This document shows positions 35,190 to 43,495 of a stretch of 64,000 nt of DNA, piece after piece. A program made the translations under genes and the position numbers. The stretch comes from Oceanicaulis sp. MMSF_3324 (GTDB lineage: Bacteria > Pseudomonadota > Alphaproteobacteria > Caulobacterales > Maricaulaceae): NCBI RefSeq assembly GCF_030733545.1, contig NZ_JASHIU010000005.1, forward strand, positions 1 to 64,000, in the 5' to 3' direction. The notes beneath the pieces were generated by a model. That model saw only the letters and a list, made by a program, of their open reading frames with translations, was not told the DNA's origin and did not search any database. Position 1 is the stretch's first letter; the number at the start of each line of letters is the position of its first letter.

Positions 35190-35636
35190 TCAGTCGCCCA
35201 GCAAACGGCGCGGCCCCGGCCCCTGGGCGCCCAACCGGTCCTGCGGATTGTAAAGCTGACAGGTTTCCAGGGACAGACAGCCGCAGCCAATGCAGCCCTC
35301 CAGGCGTGAGCGGATCCGCTCGAGCTCTGAAATGCGCGCATCCACCCGGGCGCGGATGCCGCCTGAAATACGCGACCAGTCCGCCTTTGTCGGTGTTCGC
35401 CCGTCGGGCAGGCGCTGCAGGATCGCGCCGATCTCTTCAAGGCTGAGCCCCAATTGCTGGGCGATCAGGATGAAAGAGACCCGCCGGATATCCGCGCGGG
35501 CGAACCGGCGCTGGCCGGCATTCGTACGATAGGCGTGGATCAGTCCTGCATCCGCGTAATAGCGGATCGCGGATACCGGCACGCCGGTGCGCGCGGACAG
35601 CTCTCCAATCTTCAGAAGTTTCGTCCTCATCGCCAT
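35190..35636 (-). CDS. soxR: Redox-sensing regulator SoxR
   Basis: A 148-residue MerR-family activator. The HTH is at about 7-45 (KIGELSARTGVPVSAIRYYADAGLI) and a long dimerisation helix follows. The [2Fe-2S] ligands are C115, C118, C120 and C126 in GCIGCGCLSLETC, exactly the SoxR spacing. Oxidation of the cluster by redox-cycling drugs switches on its target promoter. There is no soxS; the divergent questin-oxidase-like gene carries the operator instead. Two in-frame ATGs (35636, 35630) are possible starts. Confidence 0.95.
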   Translation of the reverse strand: MAMRTKLLKIGELSARTGVPVSAIRYYADAGLIHAYRTNAGQRRFARADIRRVSFILIAQQLGLSLEEIGAILQRLPDGRTPTKADWSRISGGIRARVDARISELERIRSRLEGCIGCGCLSLETCQLYNPQDRLGAQGPGPRRLLGD

Positions 35637-35668
35637 TACATTGATACTTCTCGATTTAATTTCCTTGA

Positions 35669-35686
35669 TCTCAAGTTAGCTTGAGA
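35669..35686 (+). promoter_or_regulatory. SoxR operator within a 19-bp-spaced promoter
   Basis: TCTCAAGTTAGCTTGAGA is a near-perfect copy of the SoxR box (the E. coli soxS site is CCTCAAGTTAACTTGAGG), centred between TTGATC (35665-35670) and TAGGCT (35690-35695), which are 19 bases apart as in MerR-type promoters. It faces the questin-oxidase-like gene whose ATG is at 35731. Confidence 0.88.
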
Positions 35687-35730
35687 AAGTAGGCTTGCCA
35701 ATATCAGACCTAGATCGTTGGAGCCTGCCC

Positions 35731-36879
35731 ATGACCGCCGCCCTTGATTTCGCCCTGTCGAGCCCCCGCAACTGGCATGCTGAACGCGCCCTGTCCCAGG
35801 CCGCCGGCAGCGTTCTGAAAGTGCGGGGAGACTATTCCGGCCTCGACGCCGCCTTGCAGCGCCTTGAGGAGGTCTCGGTCGTCCAGACCAACGGGTTCTA
35901 CAATCACGCCCCCATGGTGGTTGAAGCCCTGTGCGCCATGGGTCAGGGCGATGAGGCCCAGGCCTGGCTTGATCAGGCCGAGGCGCGCTTCACCCCGGCA
36001 GAAAGGCGGATGGGGGATCTCGATCCGGACGACTGGTCGTCCTGGATAGGCGTGAAAACCCGGGACGCGGACTGGCGGGCCTTCTTCAGGGCCGAGCTTG
36101 AGACCCGGCCCTGGCGCGAAGTGCTGAGCCTGTGGACCCATCGGCTGGCCGACGGCTTTTCCACCTCGGCCTGTCACGCCGTGCTTCAGACCGCGCACAT
36201 GGCGCGCGCCCTTCATTCCGACATCACGCCGACAAGGCTTCGCGCGCTGGCGAATGCGCTTGCCGCCTGGGCGGATCGTTACACGCCCCTGCCCGTCGAA
36301 GCGGCGCCGAACCAGGGCGTGCTGGATTTCCATGCAACGCTGAGCTGGATCACGCCGCTGCCCGAGGCACAAGCGCCCGGAGAAGGCGCGATCACGGCCG
36401 GTTACGCTCAGCTCGTCCATGCCGACGATTTCGCCGAAGTGACCAGCCTTGTGGACCTGTCCGGGGAGCTCGACGCCCGGTTTGACGCCCTGATGGAAGA
36501 GATGACGCGTGTCTTCCTGGCGCATGCGCGCACACCCTACACAATGATCGTCTTCACCCATGCGGTGACGGCGACGGCGGCGGCCAGAACCTTGTCCCAT
36601 CATGTGCCCGACGCGGTTGGCCGCAGACTGCTGTTCCGCGCATTCGAGCATGGCGCCGCCCTTGTGGCCGCCTTCTCTCCGCTGGCCCGTCAAAGCCCCG
36701 AGCCGATCAGGGCGCTGCCGCCCACTCATCCCGCCCATCGCGCCGTCCAGCATGGCGATGATCATGTCATCAAGCTGACCGAAGCGTTGTTGAGCGCCTA
36801 CCGGGCAAACCAGACCCCCGTCTATCTGGACGCCATCGCCCGGACCTTTGCGGTTCTGCCCGCTGCAGATCAGGGCTGA
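35731..36879 (+). CDS. Questin oxidase-like protein (DUF4243 family)
   Basis: A 382-residue protein starting at an ATG seven bases after GGAG. The body matches the questin oxidase / AflY-like family: TNGFYNHAPMVVEALCAMG (about residues 52-70), DDWSSWIGV, FHATLSWITPLPE and repeated His-containing helices in the C-terminal half (FTHAVTATAAAR, HPAHRAVQHGDDHVIKL). Fungal relatives open anthraquinone rings oxidatively (Baeyer-Villiger-type step). A SoxR operator lies just upstream, so induction by redox-active quinones is likely. It precedes the prepilin peptidase by 49 bases. Confidence 0.82.
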   Translation: MTAALDFALSSPRNWHAERALSQAAGSVLKVRGDYSGLDAALQRLEEVSVVQTNGFYNHAPMVVEALCAMGQGDEAQAWLDQAEARFTPAERRMGDLDPDDWSSWIGVKTRDADWRAFFRAELETRPWREVLSLWTHRLADGFSTSACHAVLQTAHMARALHSDITPTRLRALANALAAWADRYTPLPVEAAPNQGVLDFHATLSWITPLPEAQAPGEGAITAGYAQLVHADDFAEVTSLVDLSGELDARFDALMEEMTRVFLAHARTPYTMIVFTHAVTATAAARTLSHHVPDAVGRRLLFRAFEHGAALVAAFSPLARQSPEPIRALPPTHPAHRAVQHGDDHVIKLTEALLSAYRANQTPVYLDAIARTFAVLPAADQG

Positions 36880-36928
36880 TCTGTCCCGCCGACTTGGCGA
36901 AAACGAACAGGAAGGGGATAAGGGCGGT

Positions 36929-37417
36929 ATGGCCGCCGTCCTCAGCCCCCTCCTGACCCTTGCGCTGTTAGGCGCGCTGACCACCCTGTCGGTGATTGAT
37001 GCGCGACGCTTCATCCTGCCCGATCGGATCACGCTGCCCTTGATCGCGGGCGGCGTGGTGGCGGCGGCGCTGCTGGGCGGCATCGTCTGGCTGCACGCCC
37101 TGGGCGGCATTGTGGGCTATTCCGCCCTCGTCCTGATCGAGAAGAGCTATGAACGCGCGCGCGGACGGCCTGGTCTCGGGCGCGGCGACGCCAAGCTGTT
37201 TGCGGCCGGCGGCACCTGGTGCGGCGCGCTGGCCCTGCCTGCGATCTTGCTGTTTTCCAGCCTGGCGGCCCTGATCTTCGCCCTGACGCTGAAATACGTC
37301 TTCCGCAAGGATGTCACCGGCGACAGCATGATCGCCTTCGGCCCCTTCCTCGCCTTCGGGATCGGTCTGGTCTGGGTGCTGCAGCGGACAGGCCTGTCCG
37401 GCCCCGCCGGCTTCTAG
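36929..37417 (+). CDS. gspO: Short A24-family prepilin peptidase (GspO-like)
   Basis: A 162-residue protein with about five TM helices. The two catalytic aspartates of prepilin peptidases are visible: D24 in VIDARRFILPD and D87 in GRGDAKLFAAGGTW. The N-terminal methyltransferase and zinc-finger half of classical GspO/PilD is missing, as in other short alphaproteobacterial and Flp-type enzymes. It ends opposite the T2SS operon, sharing a CTAG across the stops, so it is the obvious candidate to process GspG-K. It may be cotranscribed with the SoxR-controlled gene upstream. Confidence 0.88.
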   Translation: MAAVLSPLLTLALLGALTTLSVIDARRFILPDRITLPLIAGGVVAAALLGGIVWLHALGGIVGYSALVLIEKSYERARGRPGLGRGDAKLFAAGGTWCGALALPAILLFSSLAALIFALTLKYVFRKDVTGDSMIAFGPFLAFGIGLVWVLQRTGLSGPAGF

Positions 37418-37920
37418 AACCGTCCCGGCGCGACGCGGTTCGCCCCGTCTCGGCACGAATATACCCCGCCCAGGGGCCTGACGGTCTCTGCCCCGTCAAT
37501 CGCGCGGGTGCGCAACAGCACATTCTCAAGACGCGGGCCCGAGCCCGTCTCCTCGCCCACATCCCCGGTCAGGGTGAACACCAGATTGGCGGGCTGGTCG
37601 AGATAGACGCGGCGAAAGCTTTCGCCCTGCACAAAGGCCCCTGGCTGCGGCGTCACGCCCAGCTCATGGATGGCGCCCTGATGCAGGATCAGGACGCGAC
37701 CGGCGCGATCATTCTCGAACAGGACAAACGGATGAGTTTCGCCCCGTCCGAACAGGAAGATGCCGCACTGCCCATCGGGCAGGCTCTGCGGCGGCAGGCT
37801 GTCGACGCGTTCGGACACATTGCGCGCCTGCTCGATAAGCCGGGTGCGCTCGGGCGTGCTTGTCGCACAGGCGCTGACGCCCAGGGCGCAGGCTGAAACC
37901 AGTAACCAACGCAAGCTCAT
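37414..37920 (-). CDS. Lipoprotein at the end of the T2SS operon
   Basis: A 168-residue lipoprotein: signal sequence and lipobox GVSAC with the lipidated Cys at 18. Two further Cys (C53 and C156) could form a disulfide. No similarity to GspS/AspS pilotins is recognisable, but its position as the last gene of the gsp operon (ATGA overlap with gspN, GGAAGGG upstream) makes a pilotin- or accessory-type role for the secretin plausible. It shares CTAG stop overlap with the convergent peptidase gene. Confidence 0.75.
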   Translation of the reverse strand: MSLRWLLVSACALGVSACATSTPERTRLIEQARNVSERVDSLPPQSLPDGQCGIFLFGRGETHPFVLFENDRAGRVLILHQGAIHELGVTPQPGAFVQGESFRRVYLDQPANLVFTLTGDVGEETGSGPRLENVLLRTRAIDGAETVRPLGGVYSCRDGANRVAPGRF

Positions 37921-38648
37921 CGCCCTTCCCTCATCTCGCTGTCAGCGATCCATTGCGCGCCATCCGCCCGGAAGCCCAGAACGGACAGGATGCGACCGCC
38001 CTCCGGGTCACGTGGAGTGGCGACAATCCGATAGCGCGGCGTCGCCGCCTCAAGCGCAATCATGCCTTCCAGCGCCAGAGCCGGGCTCTGCCCCGACACA
38101 TTCAGCGCCAGATCCTCTCCCGCGCAATACAGTGTCATATCCAGGATCGGCAGATCCACATCATAACGCGCGCCGGCATCCGCGAGGGCCGGGCTCATGA
38201 CCGCGCCCTCGGCGCTGAGGCAGCGCCCCTGCCGGTCAAGGCGAACCGTAACATCATCCAGCCGCGCGATGCTGCCTGAGGGCAGCGGCAAGCCTTGCAG
38301 CATCGGCAGCAGGGAGACCGAAACAATCCCCTCCGCCCCTTCGATCCGGATTTCATCGCCGACGCTCTGAACGCGTGCGCTGAGTTGAACATCCGGGTCC
38401 GTAACGGTCATCGCCAGCGCCGGTCGGGCCGAGAGCACGGAGAGCGGCTCAAGCGCCGTCTCCACATGCGTCATCACATGCGTCCCAGCCTGCACGCGCA
38501 GGGCTTCGCCCCGCCACACGCTGCCCTGAACCCGGCCCGCTTCGATCCCGGCCGGCGCCAGCGCGTCATAAACCAGTCGCGCCGGGGCCGTGATGATCAG
38601 CCCTGATACAAGCGCCGCGCCGAAACCCAGACCCAGAAGTAGACGCAT
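37917..38648 (-). CDS. gspN: Type II secretion protein GspN
   Basis: A 243-residue protein with one N-terminal TM (about 5-22) and a periplasmic domain of beta character (GIEAGRVQGSVWRGEALRVQ is the recognisable GspN start). GspN is an optional T2SS component thought to lie in the periplasm; its task is unclear. It overlaps gspM by one base and the lipoprotein gene by four. Confidence 0.8.
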   Translation of the reverse strand: MRLLLGLGFGAALVSGLIITAPARLVYDALAPAGIEAGRVQGSVWRGEALRVQAGTHVMTHVETALEPLSVLSARPALAMTVTDPDVQLSARVQSVGDEIRIEGAEGIVSVSLLPMLQGLPLPSGSIARLDDVTVRLDRQGRCLSAEGAVMSPALADAGARYDVDLPILDMTLYCAGEDLALNVSGQSPALALEGMIALEAATPRYRIVATPRDPEGGRILSVLGFRADGAQWIADSEMREGR

Positions 38649-39154
38649 CAGCTCGCCCCTCCGGCGCGCGACAGGGTCAGCTGGGCGCGAACCCGCGCAT
38701 CGCTTTCCCGGTCCACACTGACACGAACGGCGCTGACGCCATGCTCACGCGACAAGGTGTTCAGCCAGCCCATCATGGCATCTGCATCCGCCTGCTCCAG
38801 CCAGACGCCCAGACGCCCGTCCTCCAGCGGTTGGACCCGGCTGATCGACAAGCCCCGCTCTCGCGCGGTCCGGTCCGCCAGCGTCCGCAAGGGCTCCTGG
38901 TCTGCGACATTGACCGCACCTTCCGACAGGGCGCGATACCGGGCGGCCTGAACCAGGATCGTTTCATAGCCTTCGGCCGCACTGGCATAGCGCTGGACCG
39001 CCTCGGAGCGCCAGTTCAGGGCCGGCGCCAGCACGCCGAACCAGAGCACCGTCAGGGACAGCAGGACGGCCAGACCCGCCAGAAGCGCCTGTTCGCGCGG
39101 CGTGCGCGCCAGAAAGGCGGTGCGGATCGGCGTGAAGATCGCGCTCTTGCTCAT
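38648..39154 (-). CDS. gspM: Type II secretion protein GspM
   Basis: A 168-residue bitopic inner-membrane protein: short cytoplasmic start, TM at about 23-45, then a periplasmic coiled-coil and ferredoxin-like domain (ARERGLSISRVQPLEDGRLGVWLEQ ... WLNTLSREHGVSAVRVSV). GspM stabilises GspL in the assembly platform. Overlaps gspL by four bases (ATGA). Confidence 0.88.
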   Translation of the reverse strand: MSKSAIFTPIRTAFLARTPREQALLAGLAVLLSLTVLWFGVLAPALNWRSEAVQRYASAAEGYETILVQAARYRALSEGAVNVADQEPLRTLADRTARERGLSISRVQPLEDGRLGVWLEQADADAMMGWLNTLSREHGVSAVRVSVDRESDARVRAQLTLSRAGGAS

Positions 39155-40437
39155 GGCAGCCTCACCGTAAACTCACCCGCGACGCCGGCCGCGCTTTGCC
39201 GCGCGCCGCCATCGTCCAGCACGGCGCCCTGCTCTTCAGCGGCGCTGCGCAACCGTTCAAAATCGCCAAAGCCCGAATAGAGCGCCGTCACCGACAACTC
39301 GCCCCGGCTGGCGTCATAGCGCAGGGAGTCCACCCGAACCCCCTCCACATCCGCCACGATCTGCGACAGGACCGAGGCCAGGGGCAGAAAGCCCGTTCCG
39401 CCCACGCCGCCGCCGCTGACGCCATTGAGCGCCTGGCGCATCTGGGCGCTGACATTGACGATGCGCGCTTCAGGGAACAGCACGCGAAACTCTGCGTCCT
39501 GCGCGGCTTCAAAACGCGCCGCCCGGTCCTCGAGATACGCCGCCTGCCCCATCATCAGGGCGGACGCACCCAGCACCGCCGCCAGCCCGAGCCCGGCCGC
39601 CCAGCGCCAGGGCGCCAGAATCCCGGACCAATCGACCTTGGCTGCAAACGTATCGCCAAGGATTACCGGCAAGACCTCCAGGGCATCCACCGGCAAGGCC
39701 GCCGCAGCGATCCGCAGATCCGGCGTCTCGATGCGTTTGACCGCAATGGGGGTATCCGCCGGCGCCAGCGGGCCGGGATCAAGCTCCGCACTGATCAGCA
39801 CGCGCCGCGGCTGCACACGCTGCCCCAGACCGGCCAGGACCGGGGTCAGCAGATGCGGTTCGATCGCGCCACACACCGGATCGGCCAGCGCCGCGTCCAG
39901 GTCACGCGCGGCGTCAGGCGTTTCGGTCTTCGCGCCCAGATCCCCGGCTCGGGTCTGGAACACCACACGATCGCCGTAGCCCATTACCGTCAGATCACCG
40001 CCATGGCCGGTGAGCACCAACCCGTCCGGCAAGGTATGAAGCTCAGCCACATCGAGCCCGGACAGCAGGGTGCGCCAGCGTCCGAGCAGCGAACGGTCCA
40101 CAGCCGCGACCCAGCGCGCGCCATCCACGCCGACCGGTCCCAGGCTCACCTCCACATCCTCGAGCGGTTGAGCGATCTGGTCCTCGATCAGAAAGGGCGC
40201 CGCGCGGCGCGCATCGCGTTCGGACTGGCCCGGCACCGGAAGGCGGCGCATGAACACGTCTTCGGACGGCAGCACCATGACGGCGTGCGCGATGACAGTA
40301 TCGGTCGGCGTTTGCACGCTGGCGCCAGACGCGATCTCGCCTTCGGCGACTACGGAGCCGTCCCGGACCACGCTCCACAGCACCGTCTGGTCGCTCCTGG
40401 CCGAACCGGGCGGCTGAAGGATCAGCACGTCAGTCAT
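39151..40437 (-). CDS. gspL: Type II secretion protein GspL
   Basis: A 428-residue bitopic protein. The long cytoplasmic actin-like region (about 1-265) docks the GspE ATPase, a TM lies near 275-297 (WAAGLGLAAVLGASALMMGQA), and a periplasmic ferredoxin-like domain ends in ELSVTALYSGFGDFERLRSAAE, parallel to GspM. The ATG at 40437 overlaps the gspK stop by one base; a TTG one codon earlier is the alternative. Confidence 0.9.
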   Translation of the reverse strand: MTDVLILQPPGSARSDQTVLWSVVRDGSVVAEGEIASGASVQTPTDTVIAHAVMVLPSEDVFMRRLPVPGQSERDARRAAPFLIEDQIAQPLEDVEVSLGPVGVDGARWVAAVDRSLLGRWRTLLSGLDVAELHTLPDGLVLTGHGGDLTVMGYGDRVVFQTRAGDLGAKTETPDAARDLDAALADPVCGAIEPHLLTPVLAGLGQRVQPRRVLISAELDPGPLAPADTPIAVKRIETPDLRIAAAALPVDALEVLPVILGDTFAAKVDWSGILAPWRWAAGLGLAAVLGASALMMGQAAYLEDRAARFEAAQDAEFRVLFPEARIVNVSAQMRQALNGVSGGGVGGTGFLPLASVLSQIVADVEGVRVDSLRYDASRGELSVTALYSGFGDFERLRSAAEEQGAVLDDGGARQSAAGVAGEFTVRLP

Positions 40438-41444
40438 CAAAAGGCTCCAAAGCGCTGGCTGCGACGGCGCAAATCCCCGCCTTCATTCCATTCAACCAGC
40501 TGCGTCATCTGAAACTGGGTCTCGGCGAGCCGCACGCTCACCTCCATCTCGAACCATCGGCTGCGCAAGGCAAGCCGCGTCTTCTCCGCATCGGTCAATT
40601 CCAGCGCGGCGATCAACGGATCCGCCCACACCGCTTCCAGCGTCTCATACCCGGCAGGGGGCCGCCGGAAAAGCACTGTCTCCGCGTCACGCAGATCAAG
40701 ATCGTCATCCAGCAGGGCGGACAATAGAAGGCCCTGGTCGAGCGACAGAGTGTTAAGGTTCAAGGGCGGCTGTTCCGGCGTGGGCAGAACGCACAGATAG
40801 GGCGCGTACACCTCATACAATGCGGGCGTCATCACCGGCAGGGCGCGCAATTCCTCAAGCTCAGAAAACGGCTGGTTGGCGGCCCGGTAAGGCGGGTCAT
40901 AGGCGCCATAGGTGCGGTCTTCCGCGCCTGCCGGTTCAGCCGACAGATCCGCATCAATCCAGTCAGTGATTTGCGCCAGCAGGGCCTCGGCCTCCGCGCG
41001 CGGCACGCCGATGTCCGAGGACAGGCGCACGAACGCCTGCCGCAGAAAGCGGGTTTCAGAGGCCTGCGCCTCGCTCTCCAGCGGATCGTCCACATCACTG
41101 TCCGCTTCAACCAGCGCATTGATGTTCAGGCAATTATTGCGGTCATGGATCTCGCCCACCACCTGACCCGCCTCAAGCGGAAACACGACCGGCCCCGCCA
41201 GCCACAGCTCGTCAGACCGCATCACCGAGCGCCCCGGCGCGCCGGCGTTCAGGAACGCCGCCTCGGCCAGGTCCCGCGCCCCGCGCGCCATCCAGACCGC
41301 CTGTGTGCGCTGATCGATCTGGCCAGTGCGGAAGGCCGCAAAGCGCGTCACATCCATCAGCTGCACCGCTACCGCCGCCATCAGGGCGACCAGCAGCAGC
41401 GCCGCAATCAGCGCCGTGCCGCGTTCTGAGGTCCGCGCGCTCAT
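40437..41444 (-). CDS. gspK: Type II secretion minor pseudopilin GspK
   Basis: A 335-residue large minor pseudopilin. The prepilin site is ERG^TALIAALLLVALM (cleaved after G9), and the usual Glu at +5 is absent, as expected for GspK at the pseudopilus tip. The large globular domain includes IHDRNNCLNINALVE and QPPLNLNTLSLDQ, both characteristic. The ATG at 41444 overlaps the gspJ stop; the longer frame upstream is not coding. Confidence 0.93.
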   Translation of the reverse strand: MSARTSERGTALIAALLLVALMAAVAVQLMDVTRFAAFRTGQIDQRTQAVWMARGARDLAEAAFLNAGAPGRSVMRSDELWLAGPVVFPLEAGQVVGEIHDRNNCLNINALVEADSDVDDPLESEAQASETRFLRQAFVRLSSDIGVPRAEAEALLAQITDWIDADLSAEPAGAEDRTYGAYDPPYRAANQPFSELEELRALPVMTPALYEVYAPYLCVLPTPEQPPLNLNTLSLDQGLLLSALLDDDLDLRDAETVLFRRPPAGYETLEAVWADPLIAALELTDAEKTRLALRSRWFEMEVSVRLAETQFQMTQLVEWNEGGDLRRRSQRFGAF

Positions 41445-42106
41445 CGTCCCACCTCTGCGGTTGGCGACAGCGCCACATGCTCCATCTCTCCCAGAGACGC
41501 CTGGACATAGGACAGGCGCACGGCGCGCGGGGGCTGCCCCGCCGCTTCGCCATTGCGACCCGGACGCACCTCGACAGCCCCGCTCCAGACGCCGGTCATC
41601 AGCGCCTCGATCTGCAAGTCGGTGACATTGTCGGCAATCAGCTGACGCACGGGCGCGGCGCCCTGCGCCAGATCCGGATACAGGCTCGCCTCCCGCCACA
41701 GGCGGACGCCGTCATAGATCCAGGCGACGCGCTGAAGCCCCGAGCGCGGCTGCAGGCCGCCGGGATTGGCCCAGCCCGTACGCGTCAGCACCAGGATTTC
41801 TCGCGGTTCGTCCTCGCGCGCCGGGTTGAGCGGATCGGCGCCCCTTGCGTCCAGCGCGAACACCCGTTGATCGGTCAAGCCATCTTCATCGCGCACCGGA
41901 CGCAACACCATCTGGCCCACATCCTCGGTGAGAAGCGCCTGGACCCTTTGGATGGCGGCGAGCTCGGCCATCACCGCCTCAGACGTTTCTTTCGACCGCA
42001 GGGCCGTGGTGAGCAGCCCCACGCTGATCGAACTGATCAGGGCGAAGACCATGACCGCCGCCATGACCTCGACCAATGAGAACCCGGCCTCTTGACGCCG
42101 CATCAT
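41441..42106 (-). CDS. gspJ: Type II secretion minor pseudopilin GspJ
   Basis: A 221-residue pseudopilin with cleavage after G8 (QEAG^FSLVEVMAAV, Glu at +5) and the GspJ globular features LTEDVGQMVLRPVRDEDG and VAWIYDGVRLWREASLYPD. It forms the tip complex with GspI and GspK. Overlaps gspI by four bases. Confidence 0.93.
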   Translation of the reverse strand: MMRRQEAGFSLVEVMAAVMVFALISSISVGLLTTALRSKETSEAVMAELAAIQRVQALLTEDVGQMVLRPVRDEDGLTDQRVFALDARGADPLNPAREDEPREILVLTRTGWANPGGLQPRSGLQRVAWIYDGVRLWREASLYPDLAQGAAPVRQLIADNVTDLQIEALMTGVWSGAVEVRPGRNGEAAGQPPRAVRLSYVQASLGEMEHVALSPTAEVGR

Positions 42107-42471
42107 GACGTCCTCCGCAGGGTATCCAGCGTGTACAGAACCGTCTCGGCATCGGGGTCGGAGATCACCAGCCGCACGCGGACAAGGTTGGGCTGGCCCG
42201 CGTCATCCACCTCCAGAGCCCAGTCAAAGCGCTGTCCGCCCAGCGCATACTCGCCGCGCTGATCGCGCATCGCGCCGGCGCCCGCATTCAGGATTTCCTC
42301 GCTCAGAAGGTTTTGCGCCGCGATCTGCGCCAGCGTCATCTCGCGCGCCAGCGTTGCGGATCGCGCCGACGTGCTCAGCGCATTCATCAGCGCCACGCCG
42401 GCGAGCGCCAGAATGGCGAGCGCCGCCAGCATCTCGATCAGGGAAAAGCCGTCCTGCCGCCGCGCAATCAT
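42103..42471 (-). CDS. gspI: Type II secretion minor pseudopilin GspI
   Basis: A 122-residue pseudopilin, cleaved after G8 (QDG^FSLIEMLAALAIL, Glu at +5). The short globular domain (AQNLLSEEILNAG ... GQRFDWALEVDDAGQPNLVRVRLVI) is typical of GspI. Four-base overlap with gspH. Confidence 0.92.
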   Translation of the reverse strand: MIARRQDGFSLIEMLAALAILALAGVALMNALSTSARSATLAREMTLAQIAAQNLLSEEILNAGAGAMRDQRGEYALGGQRFDWALEVDDAGQPNLVRVRLVISDPDAETVLYTLDTLRRTS

Positions 42472-43007
42472 GACGGCGTCTCCGCCTGCGGATCGACCAG
42501 GGTCAAACGCCCCGCCCCGTTACGCGCAATCTGACGCACAGCCTCCGGTCCGCGCAGCTCATAGGCGAACGGTTGATCAAAACCGGTGGGATCAAACCAG
42601 ACTTCCGGGCCGTTCAGCGTCTCACCTGAGTCCTCAAGCGAGGTTTCACTTCGCTGAGCAATGGCGCCTGACTGCACGCTCAGGAACAGGTCCCGATCCT
42701 CAAAACGGTGGGCGTCAAAGGCGGGATGGTCCGTGCGCACGCGCCAGGCGCCCTCCTCGAAGCGATAGAACTGATAACCGCGGCCATCAAACCGCGCGCC
42801 GAACCCCACATGCTGTCCGGAGACCAGAGCCTCCTGCCGCGCTTCATTGAGCACGCGCACGAGCGCTTCGCCCTCGACCTGGGCCGGGGAATCCTCGGGC
42901 TGGAGCATGACCACGGCCACGCCCGTCACCAGCGCGATGATCGCCAGCGCCGCCAGCGTCTCGATCAGCGAGACGCCGGCCTGAGAGGATCGGGACGAAA
43001 GAGGCAT
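42468..43007 (-). CDS. gspH: Type II secretion minor pseudopilin GspH
   Basis: A 179-residue pseudopilin, cleaved after G11 (QAG^VSLIETLAALAII, Glu at +5), with the GspH motif GEALVRVLNEARQEALVSGQHVGFG. The first mature residue is Val rather than Phe. Overlaps the gspG stop by one base. Confidence 0.92.
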   Translation of the reverse strand: MPLSSRSSQAGVSLIETLAALAIIALVTGVAVVMLQPEDSPAQVEGEALVRVLNEARQEALVSGQHVGFGARFDGRGYQFYRFEEGAWRVRTDHPAFDAHRFEDRDLFLSVQSGAIAQRSETSLEDSGETLNGPEVWFDPTGFDQPFAYELRGPEAVRQIARNGAGRLTLVDPQAETPS

Positions 43008-43471
43008 TAGTCCTGTTCGGCGTTCCAGTTGCCAATATCGGCGTCTTCGCCCTCGCCGCCTTCGCGGCCATCCGCGCCCAGCGTCCAGACGTCGAACCGG
43101 CCATGCTCACCCGGATAGAGGTAGAGGAAGTCATTACCCCAGGGATCGGTGGGCAGATTGTTGATGAACCCACCTTCGGGGAAGCGCGTCGCCAGTCGGG
43201 CGTCAGAGGGCGGGGTGACCAGTGCGTCCAGCCCTTCATCGGTGCTGGGATAACGGCCCATGCGCAGGCGGTAGGTTTCCAGCGCCTGTTCAAGCTGGCT
43301 GATCTGGGTCTGGGCCGTGGAGGAATTGGCCTGGCCCAGCATGGGCAGCACATTGATCGTGATGATGGTGGCCAGAAGCCCGATGATCACCACGACCACC
43401 ATGACCTCCACGAGCGACAGCCCGGCTTCCTCATCCTCGAGACGGCGCGCGTCATGTTTTTTGAGCAGCAT
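43007..43471 (-). CDS. gspG: Type II secretion major pseudopilin GspG
   Basis: A 154-residue major pseudopilin. Cleavage after G17 (EEAG^LSLVEVMVVVVII, Glu at +5; Leu rather than Phe at +1). The conserved GspG region RLRMGRYPSTDEGLDALVTPP and the calcium-binding C-terminus (LPTDPWGNDFLYLYPG ... EDADIGNW) are intact. AAGGAG precedes the ATG. The 17-residue charged leader is longer than usual. Confidence 0.95.
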   Translation of the reverse strand: MLLKKHDARRLEDEEAGLSLVEVMVVVVIIGLLATIITINVLPMLGQANSSTAQTQISQLEQALETYRLRMGRYPSTDEGLDALVTPPSDARLATRFPEGGFINNLPTDPWGNDFLYLYPGEHGRFDVWTLGADGREGGEGEDADIGNWNAEQD

Positions 43472-43495
43472 GTCTCAGTCTCCTTGCTGGCCGCG

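Noticed and set aside
34902-35636. Toxin-antitoxin pair made of the HicA-like gene and soxR
   Set aside because: The neighbour is clearly SoxR with a full [2Fe-2S] motif, on the other strand; there is no HicB.
41445-41699. N-terminal extension of GspK
   Set aside because: It lies wholly within gspJ in another frame; the prepilin cleavage site requires the start at 41444.
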